Part shown: positions 1 through 11,215 of the stretch, piece by piece
Numbering within the stretch: position 1 is the first letter of the stretch
Layout: every line of letters begins with the position of its first letter
From: Phanerodontia chrysosporium
Lineage: Eukaryota > Basidiomycota > Agaricomycetes > Polyporales > Phanerochaetaceae
DNA: 64,000 nt
Reading direction: 5' to 3'
NCBI GenBank assembly: GCA_001910725.1
Contig: MJGA01000008.1
Coordinates: forward strand, 310,001 to 374,000
Notes under the pieces: generated by a model
Database searches by the model: none
What the model saw: the letters and a program-made list of their open reading frames with translations, nothing else
What the model was told of the DNA's origin: nothing
Position numbers and translations under genes: made by a program

Positions 1-3000
1 GTCGTACTGGAACCGGTACATAGAGGCGCTGATATCGAATAGGAATCTGATTCGTTTCGGCCTGTGGGGAGGAAGAGTATTCTCAATTAATTATACGGAT
101 GGCACTATCGGTGAATCTCACGCACTTGAGTTGAGGCCGACCCATCTCGGGCTTAGCCGTACCGCGTCGTTTATAAACAGTAGCTTCACCGGTAAGGCCC
201 TCTGTCAAACGACTATCGTCTAGCTCTCCATCTGTCTGCCGCTTGACCCACACACGTTCTTCCTCCTTAGCGGATAGATCTATCGAGGATGTCAGGACGC
301 AATTACCCTCATGATCACTGGTCGCGCTCACGTTCGAGTAAGTCGAACAGCTGCGCGATGTGCCCCTGGACAGCTTCCAGGAGCACACCATAGCCGCGAG
401 CTTCTGCACTGGACATATTGAGTTCTTCCAGACGTCGCTTGAGCTCTTCGCGTGCCATTTCTCGTGCTTTTTCTTTGATATGATCTGGCACCTGTTTCTT
501 CAGCGAGTCTGAGACCTTCGAGTCGAAGTGAGCATCCCGCTGACATCGCAGAAAGATGTATCCTCACCTGCTTGATATCATGCCCTTTGTAGAGACGCAT
601 ATACCCTCCGCGCCCACCCATACCAGCTGTATCGCGTCCGCCCGTCTAAGGAACATGATCAACGACACTATACACAAAATCCATGTTAACACTCACGCCA
701 CCAGCCCATGTGTTCCCGCCAGAATGCGGCGCGTTTTTCGGATCTTCCTTTCCAAACTTCGGGGCGGAAAGGTCTGTCTTCTTGGGCTCGTAGACCATGT
801 CAACGACCTTCTTGCGAGAGGTTTCACGAGCTGCGTCGATACCTAACCGCTTCACTGCAAGACTGTCCCGAGATTATTATCTTCCTGGTGTGCTAGAGAG
901 GTAAACATACCCATGATGGTCCAGAATCTCAGCAAGTTTCTCGATAGTTTCCTTGCGATACACATCGAAGTCGAAGATATTCCGTAAAGCGTCATCGAGA
1001 GTATCCTCCGGATACGCTTGCATGTGCTTGACTAGGTTGATTAACTCTGTAGCGCAATGCTGAGTGCGTGTCCTCAAAGGAGACAGATGGAAGAGCACCT
1101 CTCAGAGAGTACGGGTAGGTGAGAGCTCCGGAATCGTAGGCATGTCGAAGGTCTTGGAAGGCAGCAACAAGACGCAGGATCATGTCTTCGCTCAGCTCGG
1201 GAGCCAGCTGAGACAAAAGCCGCCTTTCGCTTGCCATGTCAGGGTTGGTGACAGAATGACAGCTGAAGTTGTCGCCAAGGACCTGCAGGAAGTGGTTCCC
1301 TAGGAAAGCTGGAATTTGGGTGAGAGCAAGTAACGACAGAAGAGTACAGTCGGCTCACGATAGCCTGGCCTATTCGCAAGAAGAATGAGGCGGAAGTTCG
1401 GATGGACGACGACGTCAGAGTCTCGCTCGCGTTGTCGACGAACTCTGCGTCCATCCGCAAGAGTCAGTTCGCCATGTCCAGCTAAGCTCCTGAAAATAGC
1501 GACGACATGCTCTGCCGCTTTGTCGGCTTCGTCGATAATGATGACTCGGCCGTGCTTGATAGCACGTAGCAGGGGCGAATCGGAATGCTTCAGTACCCCG
1601 TTTTCGAGCGAAGTGTGGAACATCAACTGGTTGACCGTGGTGTCGCGATGAAGCTGAATGTATTCTCGAGGACGATGCAGCAGCTGGTAAACATGTCTGT
1701 TAGGACGGTTCCACGGTGTATAAGGGAACTTTACCTGACAAACACTGGAATTGTAACCGTCAGTACCAGATGCAGTTTGACAGGCATATGCAGGCTTACC
1801 GATCGACGACTTTGTTCTTTCCGACTCCCTAAAACGTATGTCAATTATAGGGTTCAGGCGGGTCAGCGCATGCTTACCTGATTTCCGAGAAGGACAAGGT
1901 GCTCTCCCAAACGCTCGAAGTCAACCGCCAGATCCCGCATTAGGGCGGTCTGCAAGCTATTGTCGTAGAAGTGCTCCATGTGCGGCACATGCGATGCAAC
2001 TCCGTCAGGGTCCTCGGAAGCAATGAAAAGCGGTATCCGAACGGGCAGAGTAGACGCGAGATTGGGACCTGTCGGTGCAGGGAAGACCAGTGCATCGCCT
2101 TCAACATATGGCGAAGGGCAGAACTGCGCCGTAATTTCAATGCATGTACTGTAGGTAGGGCGAATTCGCTTACTGGAGCAGTCTGCTGCTTGATTCCAGC
2201 TCTTCGAAGATAGAGCTCAACCCATTCGTTCGGCCGCAGGCAGGAATTCCGCCAAACGGCGCGACTGAGTATTGTATACAGGTCTGCATGATCGGGGTAC
2301 TTGGCAAGACGCCGCGCGATGCGCATTAATGCACGAGTGCCTAGCTTGCGATTCTTCTGCACGACATCAGACGTCATGCTGGCCCTGTACTCTCGGCAAA
2401 GCTGACGAGCGTGTGAACGAGATCAGCTGGACAGCCTGTCTCGAGCAAGAGCAATGTCTCTTCCTGGTGCGACATTGGGAGAGCTGCAACAGGAAAGAAC
2501 ATGTTTGCATGCTCATCAGAAAGCCAGTCCTTGAGAGGCACCGACTTCGAAGCTGTCACAATCACACGAAAGGAACTGTGAGGAAGAGACAGTTCGCCTG
2601 TCCTGACCTGCGTTCAATGTCAATAACGCACAGGACATGGAGGTCAGCGGACAATCACCTCCTCGTCATCAGCTTGTGCGACGATACGCTTGCCTTCCCA
2701 AAGCTCGGCCTCTCTATCTTGGAAGATACGTGACAAGGAGCCAGCGGTGGATCCTATCACGTCTATTCCAGCGAGATGGACAAGACGACCTTCCCATGCA
2801 CCCTCGGTCAGCGGACTGCGAACCACAGTCAGACGACGACGACAAAATCCGCTTCTGAGCATACCTAGGCTCCCATGAGGTCGCACCGCCCTCCTCGACC
2901 TTGCGGCGCATGATCAATTCGCGGCCACCTAGCTCTTTGTACATGTGGACCGTATCGACCTCATACCCGAGCAGCGCGCCAAAAGTGCGGACGAGAGTGG

Positions 3001-4740
3001 ATGTCGAGCACGACGCCGTCGACGGCAGAACTGGAGGCAGGTACGATATATCCCACCCGAGTGCGTGCGCTTGCAACATGCAAGTTAGGAGGCTGACGAA
3101 GCGATCGGTGACCATGAAGTCCAAGAGCTCCGGTCGCTTCCATGGGTATTCGAGGAGTGGTCTCGGACCACCGGGACGACTACGGAGACCGGACGAGAAC
3201 CATCGGCGGAGTCGAAGGATAGGCTGATAGTACGCTCACTGGCGCGTTGAATACCAGTAAGTCGATAACCCAGGAGACCTAGCGAATCGCTTCATCGCCA
3301 GGGCTCTCGAGTGGACCTAAGCCCGCTTCTTCTGCTTGACGGGAGAGCATGCCCCACATGACGAACGGAGCGTGCAGAAGCCCAGGATGGAGCGCGAGCA
3401 TGAGCTTCCCTAGTTGGGTGGGGGTCAAAGTCGCGGGAGCAGGGAAGATGGACAACAGGGCGCGCAACTTGGCTAAGGCAGTCTGCGGAAACGACTTGAG
3501 GTTGGTCTTGGATGAGGCGTCAACAGCATGTTGAGACTCGCTCGCGTACTGGGTCGCCAGGATGATGTTCTGTATACTCTCATAGAGAGCTGTGGACCTA
3601 GAATCTAAAGCGCTGGTCCTCGATGCATTCAGAGACAACAGCGCTCCGACAGGGTCCATGAAGCGCGCCTGAAAGCGGCTTCGGAATGGCGGGTCGATGG
3701 GATAGCCGGTGTAGGGCGGTACGGGAGCAGCGATTGCGATAACCCTGAAGTTCTTGTGCGCTGGTATGAAACGCTTGATATCCCCGTTCTTCAGGGAATC
3801 CTCTAGCAGGAAATAGCGATCTTGGTGTATGATATGTGTCCCGTCGTCTAAGTTCCTGTACGATCCCGTAGCATTGTCAGAGCTAGAACGTCAGACAAAC
3901 TGTCTTCTTACATTTCTCGGTTCTCAAGTAGGTTGTTCAGAACCTTTGGAAAGTTAAGCAGGCTAATTGGTGCGAGGAAACTACACATACAGGCATGATG
4001 CCTCGCTCGGCCTTCTCTATGCCTTCTAGAATAAGGATACGGCCGTGTTTGACCGCTCTGACGGCCGGACTGTCAACATAGACAAGGTTGCCGCCTTGCC
4101 TTAGCTCGCGGCCTTGCTTGAGCTCGGTCTCACCCACATCGCGGTGGAGAGCGATGTACTCGTATTCCTGATTTGTCACACTGTAGATAAATGACAGACG
4201 AGATCCATAAGCTGGGAAGTACGTGAGATGTTTAGCGTACCTGCAGAAAGTCATCGCAAGCCGCCTTGCGTACGGGCCAGGTTGCGACAGCAAGAAGACG
4301 TCCTGCCCGAGCAGATACTTCTGCAACATGAAATGCAGGTTGTCGGCGTTGAAACCATCCTGCGCATCGAGCAACGCGTTCTCGGAGTGCGGCAAGCGCG
4401 ACGGCATCGCAGAGGCGTGTATGTCGAACGAGATGCCGCCCAGCTTCAGCGTCCCAATGACAGGCTGCGGCTGCGTGAGCTCGCTCAGCAGTCGTGTGAG
4501 CCGCCGCTGCGCCATGACTCCTTCTCGCTGTTGACGAAGAGGTGCGCAAAGTATGAGGTGGTCGGCAGAGGCCAACCTGTAAATCACGTCTCAGCGTGGC
4601 GAACGCGGTTCCGGAGATCAGTCGGCCCGGTCCGACGGCCTCGGGCGAGGCGCTGCCCGAGGCGACCTTGCTGAAGCGCTCCGCGTCCGTGTCCTTTGCG
4701 AGTTCCGCGTCCACACCGTCAGAACCAGTCAACGACTGAG
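1..4740 (-). CDS. VWA8: VWA8-like AAA+ ATPase with VWA domain, 3' end cut by window edge
   Basis: Spliced minus-strand reading gives a large protein matching the VWA8 family, a mitochondrial dynein-related AAA+ ATPase in animals. Visible in order: a first AAA module around 3940-4330 with QDVFLLSQPGP (a degenerate Walker A without Lys) and HRDVGETELKQ; a second around 2700-3120; a third with Walker A GVGKNKVVDR near 1805-1830 and Walker B IIIDEADKAAEHV near 1500-1560; the family signature GGNTWAGG near 695-720; then GELDDSRLTEGLTGE near 190-235. The last bases of the window encode FLFDISASMYRF, a VWA MIDAS motif (DxSxS) that is intact, so the VWA domain continues beyond base 1. At least ten short introns are implied. 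The 5' end is unresolved: the frame running down to about 4610 does not join cleanly to the frame of LASADHLILCAP, and no ATG lies where homology suggests. It follows its upstream neighbour in the same orientation by under 100 bp. A fungal role is not established; the mitochondrial location is inferred from animals. Confidence 0.85.
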
Positions 4741-4825
4741 CAGTCTAAACACGGCGTTCACGAAGGTTATCACACGATAGCCATAGCGGAGTAAGCACTC
4801 AGCGAGATCACGGGGCTTCTTAGTA

Positions 4826-6214
4826 TCAGCTGTCATTGCCTCGACTGCTACCGACATTGACATCCACACCGAAACGCTTCAGCTTCTCGTAGTACTTTTG
4901 CACGCGACTAGCGACCTGACGTGCCGTACGCCTACCGTTCATCGCCTGAGATATTTTCAACCACCTACAACCGACTCGTTAGCGACAAGCATGACTTGCA
5001 TAGAGCACAAGACGCACCTGTTCTTCTCGCCATCGGGTATCTCTTCTAACAGCCTCTCCAGCAGATGCTGTTCCTCCACTGACCAAGCTTGTTTGTACGT
5101 CTCGGACTTCGGCTTGGCCTTCTTGCCCGACTTCGGCGCCTCTGGTTCGCTGCTATCGTCCACGGGCGCAGCAACGCGCTTCTTTTCAGCGGCGCCTTTC
5201 GCGGGAGCTCGACTTGCAGAAGCTTTCGTCGTCGCGCGGCGGTTGCGACTATTCGCAGTCGCATGGTAGGCGGCGAGACTCTTCCCGCCAGGTGGCGCCT
5301 TCCCAGAATGCGTCGACTGTGGCGACGCCACAGACGTCGCAGGGGTATCGACGTCCATGTCGGGCTCGACGGCCGAGCTCGGTGTCGTGCCGACACTCTT
5401 GCTGCGTGTTTCGTGTCGTCGAGACCGATGTCGACCTCTGCGCTCTCGTCCTGCTGGTCCTGGCGCACGAAGACAGCCTCGTTCCCCGGACGGCGCAGCG
5501 CGAGCCCCGAGAGTCCGTACATCGCGGCGTCGCCGTGGATGCGCCTGCGCTTCAGCTCGCGTATTTTCTCGCGCTCCTGAATGCGGCGCAGCTCTTCGGG
5601 GTCGATGGCTCGTCGTCCTCGTCCTCGGACAGCGGGGGAGAGAAGCGAGGATGGGGTCGACCATGGTCGCGCGTGCATTTTTCACAAGTGTCTGCAGAGC
5701 AGATAGTGGGGAGGTCTGCTTTGTCGATGGCTTGCGCTGCCGCTCGTACGCTTCTTTCAGGCTCGAGCTCAAAGTCTTGAAGGGAGCGGGGTCTGGATGC
5801 GGGTCAGACTGGAGTAAGGGCAGATACACGAGGACATACTGCACGATGCAAACAAGGACCACTCCAATTCTCGATGAATATTTGGCGCAATGTCCGCCTG
5901 TTCGTCGCTGAGTCGCAAAGTCTCGAGCTAGGGAAAGCAGCGTGAGCACCGCTTGAGGACGTCGAGGGCGTTGTGAACTCTTACCTGCTCGCCAAAAATG
6001 TCGAAGCTGCAGGATTCTGCAGTAGTTGAAGCTATGTCATGTCTGAGATGTGCGAGGCGTTCTACGTCGGACTGTGTTCGTGCAAGCAGGGCTTTCTGCG
6101 ACTTGATGAACGTCGAAAGCGCCTCCAAGCTGCAGAATACGCCCCATGTCAGTGCCTACGACGGATTAAAACCAGAGAAAGGTGTACGAACGTTTTGGCG
6201 CGTTTCTCGTCCAT
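4826..6214 (-). CDS. SANT/Myb-domain protein resembling ZZZ3
   Basis: Starts at ATG 6214 (MDEKRAKT, then an intron, then LEALSTFIKSQKALLAR). The N-terminus is a probable coiled coil. The middle is charged and low in complexity (IDPEELRRIQEREKIREL). The C-terminus is a SANT/Myb repeat: AWSVEEQHLLERLLEEIP, an intron, then WLKISQAMNGRR and RTARQVASRVQKYYEKL, ending at TGA 4826. The RTARQVASRVQKY stretch is characteristic of ZZZ3-type Myb domains, which bind histone or DNA in animal ATAC complexes. Fungi are not known to have ATAC, so the complex here is unknown. A ZZ finger is not visible. The middle reads correctly only if one base is missing at three places: a five-base C run (5634-5638), a CC (5607-5608) and an AAA (5409-5411). 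With those repaired the protein is continuous. A nuclear, chromatin-related role is inferred from the domain only. Confidence 0.75.
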
Positions 6215-6541
6215 GCTATCGCTGACATTGACCGAGTTCAAGGGCGGGTAGTGGGAGGGGGAGTGGAGGGTGGTGGCTGAGATTTTGGGAGTTAACCTTG
6301 CTCAGGGAGACCACCCACCGGAGACTCGCAGGACCACGATCGGGACTTGAGGGACCTGGGAGACCTGATGGCGGCGTCTGTACTTTCCCACGGCTCAGTA
6401 AGGATTCTGGATCCCAATCTGTGAGCTAGTCCAATGATCAACTCAGCGACACAGTGTAGGGTGTATATTACAGATCCAAAGTTTACTATTCTGTACACAC
6501 GCAATTCACGACGAGAAGTACAGAAGGGAAACGGGAAATCA

Positions 6542-7863
6542 TCACAAGGCTGCCTTGACTCTGCTGACCCAGGCACCGCCGTCCAAAGGTATATGAGCAC
6601 CAGTAATGTGAGAAGACGCAGGGCTGGCGAGGAACAAGGCTGTAGACTGCTCAGCGACTCTTGTCATGTGCATGCAGACGTGGTACTTACCGACTCCGGC
6701 CATTTCTTTTGGCACGCCAGTACGACCTACAGAGCGTCAGGAACTTGAAAGTATGGATAGAGTTGTATGCGCACCCATCGGTTGGCCTTTGGCCATGTTG
6801 TCCCCGTGTGTTTTGTACCCAAAGGCAGTCATCTTGGAAGGAAAGATACCGGGCATGACGGCATTGACGCTACACCGAAGTCCGTCAGAAATGAAGAGAT
6901 GTGCACAGACCACGAGGTAGCGTACGTTATCTTCCTAACAGCAAGGGTCGAAGCCAAGAGGGATGTCAGATGGTTGACCGCAGCCTTGCTCGTGTTATCT
7001 GTACAACGACCGCGTGTCAGGCCTCGTCGTACACGCTGTAGGCATGAACGTACAACTCCAGAGGCCATTGCCCTGATCGGCGAGAGTGCTGCCAACTGCG
7101 ACTGTATTCACCGCCGCCATGGATGAGATGTTGATCACGCGACCGGGGTCGTCTGCCGTGGCGTCCTTTGCGAGAAGCTCGGTGAGACCGACAGTAACTG
7201 CATAACGCAAATCATCAGGACCCATCTCTGTGCAGCAGCATGTACGCTTACGGTAGTAAGTTCCCTTGACGTTCAAACCAAGGACACGGTCCCAGCCCTC
7301 CTTCTCCGGGAAGTCGTCGTATGGCGCGCCCCATGTCGCGCCCGAGTTGTTCACGAGAACGTGCACCTTCGTCTCACGTTTCTTGATCTCTTCGGCGAGG
7401 TGATCGCAGCCCGCTTTCGACTGAGAGACGTGAGTCCCTCATGCACTTTTGGTTGTGCAGAGACGTACACTGAGGTCCGCCACAACATAATGGCAGCTTC
7501 CTGGGCCCTTGCGATTCAGAGCCTCACACACCTAGCGCGCATGTCAGCTGCATACAAGCAGAGGAAACCGAGTACACGCACCTCCTTAAGCTGTTTCTCC
7601 TTCCGTGACGCGATATAGACCTTGGCGCCGTTCTGCACGTACGCTGCGGCGAACATGGTCCCGATGCCAGAACCACCGCCTGTTACGACCGCTGCCAAGC
7701 CAGTGTTGCTCAGCCCTCAGGCCGACAGCTGCAACACGTTTTGCTCACCGACTTTGCCCCTGACATTGAACAGCGTCGGAATGGAGAAATCTGCTCCAGG
7801 ACGCGTCGCTCAGCATGGTCGCGTGTGGGGAGACAAATGCTACGCACCTTCGGTGTCGGCCAT
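6542..7863 (-). CDS. Short-chain dehydrogenase/reductase (SDR), NAD(P)-dependent
   Basis: ATG at 7863 gives MADTEATRPGADFSIP, then LFNVRGKVAVVTGGGSGIG after two short introns. The cofactor motif TGGGSGIG, the structural motif NNSG (near 7345), the catalytic Ser region INISSMAA (near 7125) and the catalytic YNTSK (split by an intron near 7000) are all present, followed by ITVNAVMPGIFPSKM, typical of classical SDRs. The C-terminus HITGAHIPLDGGAW ends at TGA 6542. About seven introns of 45-70 nt are needed and all joins keep frame. Length is about 300 residues, normal for classical SDRs. Substrate cannot be told. It resembles fungal SDRs annotated as 3-oxoacyl-ACP reductase-like or sugar/alcohol dehydrogenases. 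It lies 300 bp downstream of an O-methyltransferase on the same strand, which may be coincidence. Confidence 0.92.
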
Positions 7864-8164
7864 GGCTGGTTGTTCGGGGCTGAAGCTGGGCTAGAACGAC
7901 TACGCAAGGAAGACGTCCGCTTAAGTAGTCATGGTGGTAGTCCGGAGCAATACCGAGCACCAGCGAGCACCGTGTTTCGGTAAACCGGGGGGTGCACGGC
8001 GCCGGTGACAGACTGGCGTCATTCACCTGAACGCCCACGCTCGGGCGGGATGTCTAATTTCGGCATGTATACAAGTTCATATCAGGCAGCGTTGAGGACT
8101 ACGGGGACGTCGCCGTCCGTAGATGTGTATATTGAATTTAATCCGGCAGGGCTTGACTACACAA

Positions 8165-9138
8165 CTATGCATCTTTACGGCGAATCAAGCTCACCCCATC
8201 CTCGATAGGCAACATGACGACCTCAACGTCTGGGTGGTTCCTGAGTAGGAAGGTTCAGGGCATAATTTCTGGGCCAACGATGCCGTACATACCTGACCAC
8301 CTGATTAAAGGCATCCAACACGGGCCCACTCTTGTAGCAGTCGTCTGGTGCCCAGGGCGATGCCTTGAACGCAACGTTGTCCACGACGATAAAACCACCG
8401 TTGCTGAGCAGTCCGCCGTCTACAAGCTTGTGGAAGTAATTGACATAGTTATCTTTGTCGGCGTCGATAAATACCTGCCTTCTCGTCAATACCCGGAGCG
8501 CATGACCTCGCGAACGGGACGAACCATATCAAACTTCGCTTCCTCCGCGGAGAGCGCGTCCAAGGAAGAAAGGGCGTCGCCAATTCGAACCTCGATCTTC
8601 TCAGCGACTCCAGCCTGCTCGAAGAAGGGCCTGTTGGTATGTTCAAGATATCCCTCGAGCTCCAGCGTGACGACTTTCTCCACTGTAGGGACCAGGGCGA
8701 GGGACACCGTCGATGTGCCGGTGAACATGCCGATCTCCAGAACCAATTTCGCCTTCAAACCATGTATCAAAGAGGGCTATTGAACTTCCTCAGCTTACAT
8801 ACCTTGGAGATCTTCGCGAGCTGCTGTAACACAACCGCCTCGTAACCACCAGCAGTCATCTCAGGGATGAGCCTGTACATGGTCTTGCCCTCCGCATGCA
8901 CGCGGTCCCAGTCCGTGGCATTCCCTGCCGCGACCATGGCGTCAAGGATGGGCGGATGCGGACTCGACATGCGCTCGAGGTACCGGTCGTAGCCGTCGAT
9001 GACGGCCTTCGCCTGCTGCGCGAGCGAGAGAGCATCGCTGGGGACATCGCGACCGTCAAGCTCCGCACAGAGTCGGTTGATGAGGTACGACAGGCGGTCG
9101 TGCGGGGTGTGGCCTTGCGTGTACTGTGGGCAGGACAT
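8165..9138 (-). CDS. Caffeoyl-CoA/catechol-type O-methyltransferase (Mg-dependent)
   Basis: ATG 9138 gives MSCPQYTQGHTPHDRLSYL. The SAM-binding motif I is VLEIGMFTGTSTVSLAL (near 8730), followed by an acidic residue in TLELEGY, then GDALSSLDAL, the divalent-metal motif VFIDADKDNYVNYF and GGFIVVDNVAFKASPW (near 8400-8340), where D and N complete the metal site. These are the hallmarks of the cation-dependent CCoAOMT family (class I OMTs), which methylate catechol-type hydroxyls. The end, IEDGVSLIRRKDA, stops at TAG 8165. Three introns are implied, all in frame. Length near 245 residues fits the family. It is a different fold class from the second O-methyltransferase at 23.1 kb. Natural substrate unknown; in wood- and litter-decay fungi related enzymes are often linked to phenolic detoxification, which here is inference. 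Confidence 0.93.
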
Positions 9139-9179
9139 TGCGGGTCAGAATGCGAGGGTGTGCCCCCTGAACGCTAGAG

Positions 9180-9187
9180 CTTATATG
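9180..9187 (-). promoter_or_regulatory. Candidate TATA box of the CCoAOMT-like gene
   Basis: Read on the minus strand the sequence is CATATAAG, about 45 bp before the ATG at 9138. Position and orientation fit a core promoter, but the distance is short and there is no transcript evidence. Confidence 0.35.
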
Positions 9188-9571
9188 GGCTGCTTATGTG
9201 CGATAGCCTATATGCGTGGAGCCTATCGAGACACCACAGGCAGGCCATCGCAAGTGGTATGGCACGGTCTATATCAGGATGTAAAGACATTGCGTCCAGT
9301 TCAGCTGACCGAGGTGTCGGCTGGGCGTGGCCAACGTTAGCGTCGTAAGGTAAATGGAAGGCTGGAATGACTTACCATCCCGCGAGAATTTGGAAGATGC
9401 TGAACTCACAGGGGTATGCTTTGCTGATACGCATCGCAATAGAAGTTCATGAATATTATACTATAGATTGTCTGTCCTGGCTAGTCCAACAGGTCCTGCG
9501 TAGAACACTACAAATGTGAGTAGCCCAAGAAGGCCATGTCTGCTACGAGTTCATACTGCCAAAAGGAATGG

Positions 9572-10495
9572 TTATGACTTCTCGCCGTTCGCCTTCTTCT
9601 TGCCCTTCTCCTTCGCGCGCTCCGCCTTCAGGCGCTCTTCCTCGGCCTCTGCCTTGGCAAGCTCATGTGCCTTGTCATTGAGGCCTAACCGGTTGCGCGC
9701 GATTTCGTATGCGTAGAACTATCGGGGAGTCAGACAATGTCGGAAATTACCTCGATGAACGCGTTCTTACCTGTATGCGCGTAGCTAGACGGAGACGGTC
9801 AGCCTCTAGCTCGTGAAGAGTAAGTGACGACGTACTAAAGATCGTGTTGGTCTCGGAGTACTCTCCATGCGAGTCTGTGCGGATCAGGGAGCCGAAGTTG
9901 TAGTCCTTGATCGTGTCCTTGTAGCTGGGAGGGAAGGCAGGTGAACAACTAGTGTAGGGTTGCGGCAGTCGGAACTCACGACTCGATAAACTTCCGCCAC
10001 CGCTCCTTGCCGTCCTTGCTCTTCATCATGTCCTCGTCGAGCTTCCGAATCTTGTCGTAAGGCTCGACGAAAAGTTCTGGGAAGTCGCGCTTGAAGTGCT
10101 CGAAGATTTCGTCATCCTGCCTGCGTAGTTGAGGTGGTCAGTACATGCCAGTCATTCAGACGAAGCGTTCCTCGTACTTGGTGAGCTTGAGGTCGCGCGG
10201 GTTGACCTTCTCAAGCAGGTTCCAGTACGTCTAAAGCTCAGTGAGCGTCATAGGTCAGCCAGTGAACGCTTTCGACGTGCCTGGGCGTGCTCGACGGCTT
10301 TCACGGCAAACCTAGGAAGCGTGGACGTTAGAGACCAGTTTCCCCCTCGTCTGCGAGGGCCACGTACTGCTTCTCAATCTGTGAGTGCGTTCCGAGACAC
10401 GGTCAGTACTGCATTCCCATCCCGTCGTCGAGCAACGGTCGTACCTCTGCCAAGTTCTGGGCCTTGTTGGGGTCGAAGTTCTGGGGAGCGGCCAT
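9572..10495 (-). CDS. PBDC1: PBDC1 family protein (yeast YPL225W homologue)
   Basis: ATG 10495 gives MAAPQNFDPNKAQNLAE. After short introns the protein continues through AVKAVEHAQ, NPRDLKLTKYE, EIFEHFKRDFPELF, KERWRKFIESYKDTIKDYNF and ETNTIFATRIQFYAYEIA, then a Lys/Glu-rich tail ending at TAA 9572. The order of motifs (VKAVEHA, LKLTK, FxxxFP, TIFATRIQF) is that of the PBDC1 family; length near 150-160 residues fits. The name 'polysaccharide biosynthesis domain' is historical. The yeast member has been described as a ribosome-associated chaperone helping newly made eEF1A fold, so the product is expected in the cytosol. Five or six introns, one only a few bases from the start region. It is divergently arranged with the t6A dehydratase gene across a 720 bp spacer. 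Confidence 0.9.
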
Positions 10496-11215
10496 TGCGT
10501 GTTGTGTGTGGTATGTGGGTGTGTCTAGGTGGTGGGTAGTAGGGTATGTGCTGGCAGTAGCGGACGGGGACAGAGGTCTGGGATATAAAGTGTGGAAGCT
10601 TGCCGACCTTGATCCAAACTCGCAGATCCCGATCTCACAGCAAGGGGCCACGTGAAGCATGTGAATGGCCGCCGCGCTCTGTGCCTGTCCTCATCGCCTC
10701 CACCTCCTGCTTGTCGTCAGTGCTAGCAGCATCGCATGTGTCCAGTGGTCAGCATGAGCCGCCTCTAGACCAATAAATTTCAAATTATGAGGATTTTCAA
10801 TGCGAGGGTGCAAGTGCCAGTGCACTGCAGCACCCAAGAAGACACTTCGGAAGCTACCACGTATGTCCTGGGTTTGTCCGCCTAGAAGGGGTCGTATGCG
10901 GCGTGAAGGGATCACAAGGTCAATGTCAGGGGGACCGTCTGCTACAGAGTCCGTTTGCCAGTGCGCAGAAAGATTGGTGATGGCTAACGTGCCTCGACGG
11001 AGGCCGAGGACCACAATCCTAGACCAAGCCAAACACACGAGAAGACATTCCTTTGGTAGGAGTATCGCCTGTATGTTCAGGAGAAAGAGCAGAGTCAGGG
11101 CGAGAACGCAGCCCCACAGCTTCGACCTGGCGGCAGATACACATTTCTGATCTTTACCACGACCTCGGTGACGTCTGAACCCGCCTTTCTGTGAACACCG
11201 CTATCTACGAGGCTC
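10496..11215. promoter_or_regulatory. Divergent intergenic region between PBDC1-like and t6A dehydratase genes
   Basis: This 720 bp stretch lies between two gene starts pointing away from each other, so it should hold both promoters. A TATAAA-like string at 10577-10583 reads on the plus strand, far from the plus-strand start, so it is not a convincing core element. No convincing open frame was found in it. Confidence 0.4.
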
